Source of the DNA: Botryotinia globosa
Lineage: Eukaryota > Ascomycota > Leotiomycetes > Helotiales > Sclerotiniaceae
NCBI GenBank assembly: GCA_014898425.1
Contig: RCSZ01000015.1
Coordinates: 682,001 to 746,000, forward strand
DNA length: 64,000 nt
Reading direction: 5' to 3'
The position numbers were made by a program, and so were the translations under genes. The notes under the pieces are model-generated. The model worked only from the letters and a program-made list of their open reading frames with translations, searched no databases and was not told the DNA's origin. This document shows, one piece after another, positions 35,553 to 47,500 of the stretch; position 1 is the first letter of the stretch, and each line of letters opens with the position of its first letter.

Positions 35553-35898
35553 GCTTTATGGCATCGGTACTTCGATGGTTGGGCAGCTAAGCTGCATTGT
35601 TTGGTGGCATATATCGTATCCCGATAGCCGCTTTGAATGTATAGAGTTCGATATGACATTGAAAAATGCGGCTTACCGGGTGTCTTTCGAGCCCCATTGA
35701 ACATAAAAACCATCTTTCAATCAGAATTCTTTTGACCCCGTAGTATTTGATCTGTGTTTGAAATATCATCTGTACAAGTAATAGGGAATGATGCGCGTAT
35801 CGAACTGAGGGATGAAAATATTCACATGGCCAGGAAGCGGGATATGGTAATTTAGGAGGAATATTTCCCATTCCTATTCTAATGTGACATGAATACTT
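35553..35898. other. Convergent 3' region between P450 and Zn2Cys6 regulator
   Basis: 346 bp holding two 3' UTRs. No feature seen. Confidence 0.5.
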
Positions 35899-38572
35899 TT
35901 ATTGCCAAAATTCGTTGTTACTCCAATCATTATCCACATTAAATATGCCGGCATCTGAAAAATCAAAGATATCACTTTGAAACTAAATGGATATCAAACG
36001 AATTAGCTTTGATGTTAATAGATCACGCGAAAATCCAACGAAAAACTTAACTAGAAAATAATTTACCTGATTCACATCAGTCGCAAAAGTGGCTAACTGA
36101 TCTACATATCCTGGCTGTGAGGTATATATGGCTTGGTCTACAGCAGACATTGGAATATCCACTGCAGGTGTTGCTCTAATGTCATTCTTACTATCCTGTG
36201 AAAGAATTAGTCTGATTTCCCCGGTTGCACAATCAAATAGAAAATGCTTACCTCGTTCAGTTCTGAATTGTTGGATGGAAGTTTCATTTCTTCATCAGGA
36301 AAGGATTGTAGTAGCGTCTGCCTGCATGCTAACAATGCTTTCTTGGCACCTTCGTGCATCAAATTCTCTTTTAGATTTGATGTACCACTCGCTCGTACGG
36401 ATTGCATTGCCACAGAAAGAATGAGGACGTCCTTGAGATCACTACCAAATTCCCCTACTCTTTTAGTGAAGCCTTCTAGTGTACCTTCTACTATCCTAGT
36501 AAGCCTGGCTTTTGAAATTTGGTTATTTTTTGCTGGAGGGCTAGGTAGGGTTATTGGGAATTGATTGGGTGTAAATCCTGGACTAGGCTCATTGCTTTGA
36601 GACCCAGATGTGGAAGCTTTGATATATTGGCAGATACTTAAGACAGCGGCTAAAACGTCATTCTTGCAGCAAATTTGGAACATTGTCCAATGCAAGTTTG
36701 TACTCAACAAATCCAAATCTGCCACTGAGGGATCAAAATAATCTTGATAAGACACAATGGCAACTGATGATTCCAAACAAATTTGTTGCATCTCTCGGAA
36801 TAATGGATCATCTTGTCGCTCTTCCCATAGAAGCAATCGGTAGAGATTGAGAAAAGGTCTCCTCAAGTATATATCTAATAAGACACAATCTAATAGATGA
36901 GAAGGGGAGCGTTGAAGTGTTCCATCTAATTTGAGCGGTGCTGGAACACGCCGTAAAAGCTCTTCCAATTTCCTTCCTTCCCGAATAACTTCTGCAAGGT
37001 CCATATTAGGACTAATATCCCTGATAAGTGAAACCACCTTGAGTTGTTGCGCCAAAGACATTGCCAATGTGACCTGGGCGAGAGAGTCGGTCCATTCATG
37101 TAGAGGCCTTGAAGGAGGAAGTTCACTTGTAGATTCGTCAAAGTCCGCGTCATTCAGATTTGCTGGAGCCAATTGAGTAAAGTCTATGTCGGGAACAATA
37201 CTGGGCATGCTCGCAGCCATGGATGCTTGTAGATCCATTTGAACAATTGTGGCCCAAAGTCTTCGCCTCAACTCGGCATGAAACGGTGAAATCTTCTTAA
37301 AGTCCGCTGGTCTTAAGTGAAGTCCCATTACCATGGCAGAACGAACCAAAGCCCCCGTGGCACACCAGAGTTTATCTGAAGAGATAAGTTGTAGTTGTCG
37401 AGCAAGCAAGAGCAGCGTTTCGGTTTGCAAAGTTGATATATCAATTGCCTGCTTTCTACTTAGAGTATCGGTCCAAGCCGCCACAAGCTCGAGCGATGCC
37501 ATTTCCAAATATGTTTTCTGGTCATCGTCAAATCCCGAATCGCTATCAAGGAACTTGTAACAGATCGCTAGTATAGCTGTCAATTGAGGTAGAAATGGTG
37601 AGGATTGAAATATTTTATCGTCGGGGGAAGTCCAAAAGTGTGAGTAGAGACGAAGGAAGGAAGGCACATGAAGGATCCTTGAACTCTTTTCGAAATTATC
37701 AGTATAGATCTTCAATAACCTATCACAAACAGGCTTTCCTGGAAGAAATTCTCGAAGTTTGGAAAGGACTGCAGCGCTTTCTTGGCTCAATGTCTCTTTT
37801 CGCATCCTAAAATGACTTTGAGATTTTTGCTGTAGATATTGAACATCTTTAGCAAGATTGATGATGGAAGCATTGCTTGTTGCACTCTTATTTATGAAGT
37901 CTTTTGCCTCGGGAAACTACGAATGATATTAGTATAGCAATACATCTGGAGGAACAAGTAGGAATAGATCCAGATGGAATACATGCCTGATTCAATAAGG
38001 TGATTCGATCATTTTGACCATGATATCTACTTCTTGACCCTTTCACGATCAAGGTACAGAGTCCCGGTATCAACCTTGAAGGAGCATTTGTACGTTTCGA
38101 AACTCTGTGAGTTGGTGATGGCTGCGATGATAACTTTTGAATGTTCGATAACTTTCCAGTGACTTGGAGTAACTCTTCAAGCCTCGCGACACGGGATTGA
38201 AGCTCTTCAACAACGCCGACCCCGCCATTGCCCTGGGGAGAAAATCAGTATTTGTTATTGTTGAAGTTATTTGCAGGAATTAAACCATATGAAATAACTC
38301 ACCTGAATGATGTTCGAATTAGTTGTTCCTGTGTTTGATGTGAATTTAAGGTCAGGAGTACGATCTCCTGGTGAATGTGTTGAAGGTCTGGATTTTGAAA
38401 TGGATTTTGTAGGGTCGTGATTGTAAGTACATTCAGCTGATCCATTGGGTGTCTTGGTACAATTTTGACACGGTAAAAGTCGGTCGCATTTTAATTTCTT
38501 TTCACGACATCGTAAACAAGAAACAACTGGCCGCGGCCGTTTGCGAGAGGAATCAAATCGAGTATCCTCCAT
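35899..38572 (-). CDS. Zn2Cys6 transcription factor with fungal MHR domain
   Basis: Exons (minus): 38572-38303, 38232-37987, 37916-36252, 36195-36067, 35982-35899; 797 residues. The N-terminal binuclear cluster is CLRCREKKLKCDRLLPCQNC plus a later Cys (residues about 19-47), preceded by a basic KRPRPVVS. Exon 2 carries a leucine-rich coiled coil (EELQSRVARLEELLQ) and the conserved motif SRYHGQNDRITLLNQ, which continues across the intron as FPEAKDFI. The fungal MHR domain includes FHAELRRRLWATIVQMDLQASM near 380-400. The second intron uses a GC donor (GCATGT) and is confirmed by the split conserved motif. The C-terminus is acidic/aromatic (FQSDIFDFSDAGIFNVDNDW), a likely activation region. It sits among tailoring genes and is the natural candidate for binding the TCGGANCCGG sites, though no such site was noticed in its own upstream region. 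Confidence 0.92.
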
Positions 38573-39874
38573 TTTTCTTCTTCTTCAAAGCTTTGCGTTC
38601 GGTGCTTGCGAATATAAAAAGACAGATGGAGGTACGGAGTACAACACGATGCAATGCTGCCAATACCTGTGGAAGTCGTGATACCTTGATTTGGAAAAGA
38701 TCTTACGAAAGAGGGGAAACCGGAGGATTAAATCGTCTTATTCACTGCGTTTGCATGGGATAAGATTGGTAGGCACGAACACTTGATAAAAAAGGGTAGT
38801 CAGATTCCCGTGACGGGCCAAAAAGACCACGACTGGTATTTGCAAATGCTGTCTGGAATAAAACATAAGATATGTATGGTACAGTAAGCTTTGCGTAAGG
38901 GTCCGTCGTATGATCGGCCGGGGAGTTGTGCTCACTCTCGTTTTGGAAGGAGGTGAGAGGTTGTTTGAGTTTAGCACTCCATAGTTGTGTGATATATTGC
39001 TTACTAGCGACGAGCACGAGAGTGGTGGTTGCAGTGGCTCGAGTGACTAGAAGGCTAGACGGGAAGGCTAGAAACTTTGCAGCAGCCTCGAAAGAGCAGA
39101 TTTAACCAGGATGGTGAGCCTACTCACGTAAATGCAGCTTCCTTCGCCTCTTACAACCCGAGCTACCCAGTTCCTCTAGCTGACTTTGAACAATGGTGAT
39201 ATTTGGTTGACTCCGTCTGTGGTGTTGTGTGAAGACACTAATAATTAGTAATAAGCTCGGGTGTGGAGGAAATGAAGGGGCTGAAAAGCGAGACTATTAC
39301 CTATTTACCTATTTACCTATTTACCTATTTACCTATTTACATATGACCTATTACCTATTACCTATCACCTCCAGCTATTACCTATTACGATAAATGCATC
39401 GTTATACGGAATACCCGTGGACGTTTGCGAATCATGTCGGTATCCACTAAAAAATATACATGGCCAACCAATCAACAGAGATATATTTATATACCACTAA
39501 CATATTTTGCGGGTAAATGTGGGTAAATATCAATGGTTATATGGGCCCAAACGGGGTCGTGACTCGTGACTCGTGACTCGTGACTCGTGGAGCTGATATA
39601 TCTGCATGTCCGTATAATCAATCAACCTAATCCACAAGGGTTGAAGAACAATCACAAATCAAAACGCATGATGAGAGAGATGATAAGTGCCCGATGAATA
39701 ATACATTGTATTATTACAGCTACCCGTCACGTCAGCCTACTGATCCCACCATCTTTGATCCATAGACATGAAGAAAGAAAAAGTAAGCTCGGCATCTGGC
39801 AAAAATGCTACATAATTACGCCGTTAACCTTACACCCTTCAAGCAAATAACGCAACTTCTGTCCACTCATAACT
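38573..39874. other. Intergenic region with short tandem repeats
   Basis: Promoter side of the Zn2Cys6 gene and 3' side of the NmrA-like gene. An 8-bp CTATTTAC array is at 39300-39345 with related TACCTATTAC units to 39385, and a 7-bp GACTCGT array is at 39556-39581. No gene supported. Confidence 0.6.
39300..39345. repeat. 8-bp tandem repeat CTATTTAC
   Basis: About five to six direct copies, read directly. Confidence 0.9.
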
Positions 39875-40740
39875 CTAATTCGCCAATACAGGAGTCTGCG
39901 AATCCCATGTTTTTTGCTCCGCTGCATTGACAAGCCAGTTGGCTACGCTTTCTCGTGTGATACTAGCCATCATGGCAATTCCCATACCTTTATTACCATA
40001 CACTTTAACGGCCTTTGCTTCGCCCTCTTCCAGTCTGGCCGGTCGAGCGAGAACATAGTTAATATCACTAGCCCTGATCTCTTTGTCCACCAAGTTGTGA
40101 TCATCGTATTGCAGATACATGTTTGACTTCTTCATTAACATTCGAAGTAAGAAGTGCATGTGCGGCCAGCTATCTCCTACTCCGAAAGCCTGCATCACAA
40201 CAATCTTGCGCACATCAAATTCCTTCATAACAGCAATTATATTGGCATTTGAGTCTGCCATAAGCCTTGGTGGAGAGATAGATGCAGCGAAAGGGCTATC
40301 GGATGTACGAGGAGCGCTCAAAGTAACAATAACAACGGATGGGATATTGGTACTTGCTTCGAATGCAGCTTTGATATCAGCCTTGTTGAGAGGGGTACCT
40401 GTATTGATGAGAATTAGTAAAGGTACTTCTTGATATCTAGCTCGGATGCAGTGACTAGTTTCGGCATCTGAGGATATGATTATATTTCTTACCTTTGAAA
40501 ATCTTCAAACCATCCTTGGCTTCCATTGAGGAGGGGTCCCGAACTAAAGCTGTCACATCATGACCTAGATATCGCCATGTCAGCTATCGAATGTCGGAAG
40601 CATAAGAAATGGCGACATCGCTGATCTCTTGGTATGCTACTGCATTCTTACTATATACGCATGTACGTACCTCGAAGTAATGCTTCTTCGATTACCATCT
40701 TACCCGTTCTTCCACTACCACCAATCACAAAAAGCTGCAT
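39875..40740 (-). CDS. NmrA-like NAD(P)-binding Rossmann protein
   Basis: Exons (minus): 40740-40671, 40564-40493, 40398-39875; 221 residues. The start MQLFVIGGSGRTGKMVIEEALLRG is a Rossmann dinucleotide site of the GxxGxxG kind (GGSGRTG at 7-13). HDVTALVRDPS, VVIVTLSAPR and a late DINYVLARPARLEEG fit atypical short-chain reductases (NmrA, biliverdin reductase B-like). The family includes real reductases and redox sensors that bind NAD(P) without turnover, so either a tailoring or regulatory job is possible. Two adjacent motif sites lie 249-267 bp upstream (CGGAGCCG and CGGACCCG), which supports membership in the cluster regulon. Confidence 0.85.
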
Positions 40741-41390
40741 ACTTATGGAACGTTAAACTTCAGCTGACTTTTGTCTTCTTGATTTGTTATCAAAGTTCGA
40801 TTAAGGGTACAAATGTTGTGCAATATGTGGTGAGTGGTAATGAGGAGGGAGGGGGAGAGCTGGCAATGCAAACAACAGACGATACTTCTGTTTCCTTATA
40901 TGAAATCATGGTTGTTTTTTGAGCTCCTTCAAACTATGCTTTCAGCTATATATTTCTCTCTGTTCCTGAAGGTAATGCTTATGAAATCCGGAGCCGGTCG
41001 GACCCGGCTTTTTCTCACGAATTATCCAATTAACAGCGCTGTCTTACATCTATTTTTGTCTTACATTAATCCGCTTTCGTCTAGAAACGTTTACCCCAGA
41101 CTCCAGACGCGGAAATTGGCTACAAGATGACTGTGCTACGTAGGTGTCGAATAGTAGTAGAGTGGTTGACGTCTTCATCACCAAGCGGTCACATTACCGG
41201 GTCCCAATAGTCCTTGTTGCTCTCAACGTTTGGATTGTTTGATTGAAGAATCTTACTGCCTTTGCGACTGAGATTTGCCAATATTTGATATTGATATTAA
41301 TATCGATCCGGAACAATCAATATAATGAGACCTAGACTTTTACCTATTCTCATAAACTCCAATCAGAACTCCGAAAAACAACAAAAATGT
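40741..41390. promoter_or_regulatory. Upstream region of NmrA-like gene with paired cluster motifs
   Basis: 650 bp between the NmrA-like start and the stop of the first FAD monooxygenase, both minus strand. Two motif copies sit at 40989-41006 as TCCGGAGCCGGTCGGACCCG. No gene seen. Confidence 0.5.
40989..41006 (+). promoter_or_regulatory. Two adjacent CGGANCCG motifs upstream of NmrA-like gene
   Basis: CGGAGCCG (40989-40996) and CGGACCCG (40999-41006) are separated by 2 bp, about 250 bp before the start codon at 40740. Confidence 0.5.
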
Positions 41391-42826
41391 TTAAACGCTT
41401 ACAACCTCAATATTGACAGTCTCCTTTTCCAACACCTTTGACTCGGCTTCCTTTTTCTGCTGCTTCTTTTGCTCCGCGAAACTTTCAACCATGGCATGTC
41501 CTCCTCGTTCATTAAAGAAGAGGTTTAGATACATCCAAGTTTCCTTTGCATATCCCTCTGCACGATCAAACATTGCCAACTCATACTTTCTTACAGCTTC
41601 GGACAGACCGTTAGCATCCTCGAACTTGTCTTTTCCTGCCCAATTTGGTTTGCGAGCAATTACAGCTCTTGCAAGTTCCATTCCATCCTCCATTGCAACA
41701 TTTACTCCCACGCCTGCAAATGGAGTCATGAGGTGAGCTGCATCGCCTAGTAGGGTTGCACTAAATAAATGGTCAGCTCATTGTTTTAACTTTTAATGGC
41801 GGGAAATGAGGAAGGCCGTCAAATGCTGAATGCAAGAGATGAATTTTTCAAAAGGTATCTTACCCTGCTCTGTGAAGCCACTTATGCCCTATCGGAAGCA
41901 TATACATTGGCCTTGGAATTGCTTCCTCATCACTCTTGATAATCAAATCTTTCGCGTCTTGGTCCCAATCTTCGTAATATTTATCTACGAATTTCTGTCC
42001 CACGCCAGGCGCGGACCAATCAATACCGCATGTTTCTTGCCAGTCCTCAGGTCTTCGAAAGAACCCATACGTTTGAACTGATCCATCACCATTACGCTGC
42101 GATAGTACAGTTTGATGGTTGCCGAGGGTGAGGCACATACCCAAGCCTACTCGTTTTGCGAGAGCTGGGTCTTTTTGATCGATGTTCAGAACTTTGGCTT
42201 CCACTCCAGTGATTCCAGCAAATTGTGGTCGCGTGTTGGAAATTATATGTCGTACTTTACTCCATGCCCCATCTGCTCCAACAACCAAATCAAAGCCTCT
42301 CTCGACAGAATCTTGAAAGTGTAGATCATACGTAAGAGATGTTGGATCAGCGGATGTTTCGACACGTTGTAGCTTATGTCCCCACTTGATGCTCCCAGGC
42401 TCAAGAGAATCTAAAAGCATATTACGAAGCTGGACTCTATCCACTTCAGGACGACCTTTGAAAGAATCTGGCCTGCTTTCACCGACATCTTTGCTCTCAT
42501 CAAGGATGAGGTTTCCAGAAGGGTCGTAAATTTTGAGAACTTCCCCCTCGGGTCGTGCAACTGCCAAGAATTTTTCATACAATCCAGCTTCCCGGAGTGC
42601 AACTTGAGCTGACCCTTCGTGAATATCGAGTGAGCCTCCTCGGCTTCGTGCATTCCGATCACTGTCTAGTTCAAATATGGTACATGGGATACCATTATAT
42701 TGAATGAGACGAGCAAAGGTCAACCCGGCAGGGCCAGCTATGATTTGTTAGTCGAGAACTTCTTTTGAAAATGATAGTTCATGATAGTGACTTACCACCT
42801 ATGACAGCAATTTTTGGCAAAGACAT
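41391..42826 (-). CDS. FAD-dependent monooxygenase (PHBH fold, TetX-like)
   Basis: Exons (minus): 42826-42796, 42737-41864, 41760-41391; 424 residues. The FAD-binding GxGxxG is completed across the first intron (PKIAVIGAGPAGLTFARL, residues 5-20). A mid motif VVGADGAWSKVRH is the DG motif that contacts FAD and NADPH. The third, GATLLGDAAHLMTPFAGVGVNVAMEDG, spans the second intron near residue 301-327. These are the hallmarks of class A flavoprotein monooxygenases, which hydroxylate or epoxidise aromatic or activated carbons using NADPH and O2. GGSLDIHEGSAQVALREAGL resembles the TetX-like branch. The C-terminal tail is charged. It is divergent from the NRPS across a shared 1.7-kb region, with two motif sites 206-245 bp upstream. 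Probable tailoring enzyme of the cluster; substrate unknown. Confidence 0.92.
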
Positions 42827-43030
42827 GTCGATCAACAAATGACAATTTTAAAGCTAGAAAATTTGTGTATTGACAGAGAATGGTGTCAAAAGTTTCATGC
42901 TTCGAGAAGATGATGATTTGAAATGCTACAATTGACGATAAATGAGCTGGATTAATACAAAATTCAGCACGCAATATGAAGCCACTTCAAACTGTGAAAA
43001 CGTGCTCATAACGTGCTGACAGGATTCTTT

Positions 43031-43071
43031 TCGGATCCGGTACTACTGTAATGTTGAAGATGGCGGACCCG
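43031..43071 (+). promoter_or_regulatory. TCGGATCCGG and CGGACCCG motifs upstream of FAD monooxygenase
   Basis: Two sites 24 bp apart, 205-245 bp before the FAD monooxygenase start. The first is identical over ten bases to the P450 upstream site. Confidence 0.55.
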
Positions 43072-44395
43072 TGAAACCCACATGCATATTTGCCGAGAAT
43101 ACAACGTTTCTTATTTCTCACCATATACGAAAGCGAAAGGATTGATGCACAGACTGAATCCCACTTACGCTAGAAGATCACTGGAAGCTGAAAAATAAAC
43201 ATGACTAAGTCTCAAGCAAAATATTTTATCAGCCTGCGGGTGAGAATGTGGAGACATAATAATGAAACCGTTACACTCGGATATCCGTGGTTCCATCGGA
43301 GATGCTCGGGATCAAGCGAATTTTGACAACATGTCCCCTTTCCTTAGATCTCCATCGCTTGGCATTACCTTAACCATACCTAAACTTGCAAATGGATCAG
43401 AGAATGGATCAGAGAATGCAAGCTAAAGTATCATACAAATTCGACGTCTAAAATTTATTAGCTTCATAGCCCTAGGCAGCTGATATTGGTGTCCAAAATC
43501 TTTCCTTTGACATATTGCTCTACAGAAAAATTAAACGTGCTTGATTGTAAATCCAAACACTAGATGCAAATCTAGAAGTGCACCACCATCTGTCATACAA
43601 AAGTAAGAGCAATTTGGATGCATATCACGCAATTTCAAGTAAGTTGACTGGCCACCCCTCTTTTGGGCCACCTTGAAAATGCCCATCACCACAGGCAACC
43701 TGCCTTCCTCAATCTATAATAAAATCACGATACTTGAATCACTTGATTTAAAATTTTGATGCACTATTCATATATTATCAAATTTATAAAGTTGAGGAGA
43801 AACTCCTCGATATCAAGGGAAGTAATTTGGTATATTGGAAATTATGAGTACAGAGTTTATTTTTTAGAGATCGAAGAGAAAAAAGAAATCTAAGACCAAT
43901 TCTGTATAATCTTCAGGTTTAATAATCGACATCATTGATCAATAGTTCCAGAATTAGATTTATATATAATCAAGTATATTGAGTCTGAATACGAAGGAGA
44001 CAAGTATGATGGGAGATCAAGGTTTGAACAACTGAATACTAGAGAGTTTAGAGTATTGTTTTGTCGAGAAAAAGCAATCTGATTTTTGAATTTGTAGTTA
44101 TCTATGGAATGCATATCAAGCGTTGAAAACGTTTTTGATTCTTTTTTTTGAGGGAGAATCAGTATGACAATAATGGTTTCTAATGGATTTGATTCGTTAT
44201 GAGGACTAGAGCTTTATTGCTATAGAAAACGAGTGAAGTATGAATCCTACTAGTGTAGGACATGGATTGAGAATGTCCTGACAAGCTATCATTCGGATTT
44301 CACTAGTCATGTTATGTGAGATTGATGCTTGTAGTATAGGCTGCAGGAGATGAGAATAGCGGAGGAGAAGTCTTAGTCGAGATATCGTCAAGCTC

Positions 44396-44405
44396 TCGGA
44401 GCCGG
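44396..44405 (+). promoter_or_regulatory. TCGGAGCCGG motif upstream of NRPS
   Basis: Lies 133 bp before the chosen NRPS start. It differs from the P450 site only at the spacer's second base. Confidence 0.5.
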
Positions 44406-44537
44406 ATGAGGAAATGTCTCATCCATTTCCTTTAGATAATCTACTATCATTATTTCTTTATGTATGACCGGTTTCTCCTCTATTGTTTGTACTTTCAATT
44501 CACAGATCAGCATCGACAGCATAGATCAACATCTACA

Positions 44538-47500
44538 ATGTCTCCATTCATTGATATTATTGGTAACAATGGTTACTCGAAACGAAACATGGTCGAAAAG
44601 ACTTCCAGTATGACACCATCGAAGAAAGAAGCCCTTGTTATCAGTCACTTATGCTCGATACTCGAGCTTCCTACAACCAAAGTTGATCTGGAATCCAACT
44701 TTGTTGGTCTTGGTGGCCATTCATTAATGGCTATTAAGTTCTCCAAAGCTTGCAAACGAGATGGTCTCGTCATATCAATACCTTCCATTCTTTTGAGTAC
44801 GACTCTTACACAACTCATCGATTCGGCTACCGAAATAAGATCTACTCCTTCAACAAACATCCTGAAGAATACTCGTGATCTGAATACAATAGTCAGCCCT
44901 ACACGATTGAGTCATGAACGCCGCATGTCACTTTCTAAGCCAGTCCAATCCACTGGACATACAACATCCGCCTCCAATATTTCCTTAACGGAGATGCAAC
45001 ACTCATTTATGCACAGTTACCAAAGACAACCTGGTAGCAACATTATTAGTTTCTATGAAACTTACAGTTCCGCCAACATTCCAGCTATGAAAATGGCTTG
45101 GAAGACGGTTATAGATTCGGAGCCAGTGTTCCGGACAATTTTCGATCACGATAGAGTAACAGCGACTTATTCGAAACAACCATTACCATTCATCTGGGAT
45201 GAAGTGTTTGTGGAAGATACCGATATCCACATGTCAGAGTTAGAAAGGGAGATTGTACCCGAGAAGATGGAGGTTACTTTTACAGTTCTTACTCCAAGGA
45301 CTCAAAGGTCAGGAGATGTTGGTGTTAGCACAATAATATGGAGAGTTCATCACGCATTTATTGATGGATACTCTGCAAATCTATTGTACGAAAAAGTTCG
45401 AAAGATTGTGATGGGTCAGAATATTGTTCCAGGCACACCATTCTCAAACGTTATTCACGAAGTGCAAAAACATCAACAAATGAACCGAGATGTAAGCAGG
45501 GCTTTCTGGAGAAAACAAATGGAATTGCATCCATCACCAGTTGGTGACTTAGCTCTTCCGGTTCCATCGTCGCCCTCTAAACTATCTCGAAATGCCGATG
45601 TTTCATTTCCGATACCCTCTGAAGAAATTGCCGAAGCCGCGAGGTCGGCTGGCATTTCATTGGCATCGTGGTTTCAAGCAGCTTGGGGTCTGGTACTATC
45701 CATGTATGCCGATTCCGACACTGTAGTCTTTGGTACTGTTCTTTCTGGTCGCAATTTGTCGATAGCTGGGATGGATGACACAATTGGACCACTGATAAAC
45801 ACACTACCATTTCATGTCTCGCTAGACCGCAAGCAAACGACTTTGGAATATGTTCAATCTGTCTTCAGACACTCGGTTGACTTGAGCTCATTTCAACATT
45901 CTCTTCCAGAGGATGGATACAGTCGACAATTTGCATCGGCATTGGCTATGGAGTTTGATATGAAGCCTACCGATGATCATTTGATTCGTCCTATTGGTCA
46001 ATCATGGTTCAAAGTCGTGCCCGATATTCCACTTAGTATCTTCATGTCCACAACTGGAATCATCAGAATGTCTTATCAAACACAGAAATACACTGTGTCC
46101 GATATCGAACTACTATCCGAGAATTTTCAAAGTGCTATCTTGTCTCTTCTGTCACCAAAAAAGTCCATCGGCGAATGCTTATCCAATTTACTCTCTTCCA
46201 AATCTCATGAAACATTGATGAAGATGGGAAATTGCTTAACAGATGAAACATCACCAGCATCAATTAAAGATGACCTGGTCACTTTATTCGAGCGCGCCGC
46301 TGCAGAGAATCCATCCATCTTAGCTGTCGAAAAAGCCCAAGACAGTTTGACCTATCAGGAATTTGATAAGATGGCTACAAAACTATCAGCCCAACTCTCT
46401 AGATATGTTCAACCAGGTGATATCGTCTGCGTCCATGCAGATCGAAGTATCAACTGGCTCGTTGCCATTTACGGTATCCTCAAGACCGGCGCGGTGTATT
46501 CTGCACAAGATGCTGCCTTACCAGGTCACATTCGGGAAGCCAATTTCCAAACGGCTGGAGGAAAGCTATTCTTAACACCGGCATCGTCTCAACGAACTAT
46601 TGCGCCTGAATCATGCAAATTGTGTCTCTCGGTTGAAGATTTGGTCCAATTACCTCTGCCAAGCTCGTTAGCGGTCGCTCAAAGACAAACACCCAGACCT
46701 GCGGATAATGCATATCTTTGCTTTACATCTGGGTCTACTGGTAAACCCAAGGGTGTGATGTGTAGCCACGAAGGCCTGGTAGCATTTCAAAAGGATCTTG
46801 CTGTTCGACTTTTCGCACTTCCAGGCCAGAGAATCTCTCAATTGATGTCACCAGCATTTGATGGAAGTATCCACGAGATCTTCTCCGCCTTAAGCTATGG
46901 TGCTACCATTGTTCTAGCCGATGGCATACATCCATTTTCTCACCTGGAGAAGTCCACAGCTGCCATCTTAACACCATCTATTGCCAACATTTTGGACCCA
47001 GAAGATTTCCCCATGCTGCGAAATGTATATCTAGTCGGCGAGCCGGTTCCGCAACATGTCAATGATGTATGGTCTAGTGTGAAGAATCTGTACAACATGT
47101 ATGGTCCTACTGAAGCCACCTGTGGAGCTACCATTAAACAATTACTTCCTGGAAAGCCGGTTAATATCGGAGCACCAAACCCCACTACTCGCGTCTACAT
47201 CCTCGACCGAAACCAACAACTTCTTCCACCAGGTGTGATCGGAGAAATCTATCTTGCCGGTGTACAAGTTGCACGAGGATATATCGGTATGCCACAAATG
47301 TCTGCCGAACGATTTCTTCCCGATACCATCTGCAACCGTCAAGGGGAAATGATGTACCGAACTGGTGATCGAGGATATTTCAACCGGGCTGGTGAAGTCG
47401 AATGTTTGGGTCGCAATGATCGACAGATCAAGCTGCGTGGTTTCCGTCTTGATCTTAATGATTTGGAAATTCGGGTAGCGGAAGCTATCCCGGAATGTTC

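Larger units (their letters stand above)
42827..44537. promoter_or_regulatory. Bidirectional promoter region, FAD monooxygenase / NRPS
   Basis: 1.7 kb, AT-rich in its middle, with no ORF and notably no adenylation-domain sequence that could extend the NRPS N-terminus. Motif sites: TCGGATCCGG 43031-43040, CGGACCCG 43064-43071, TCGGAGCCGG 44396-44405. Confidence 0.65.

Noticed and set aside
37888..38073. Short minus-strand ORF ending after the GC-donor region
   Set aside because: It is the unspliced continuation of exon 2 of the Zn2Cys6 gene, not a separate gene.
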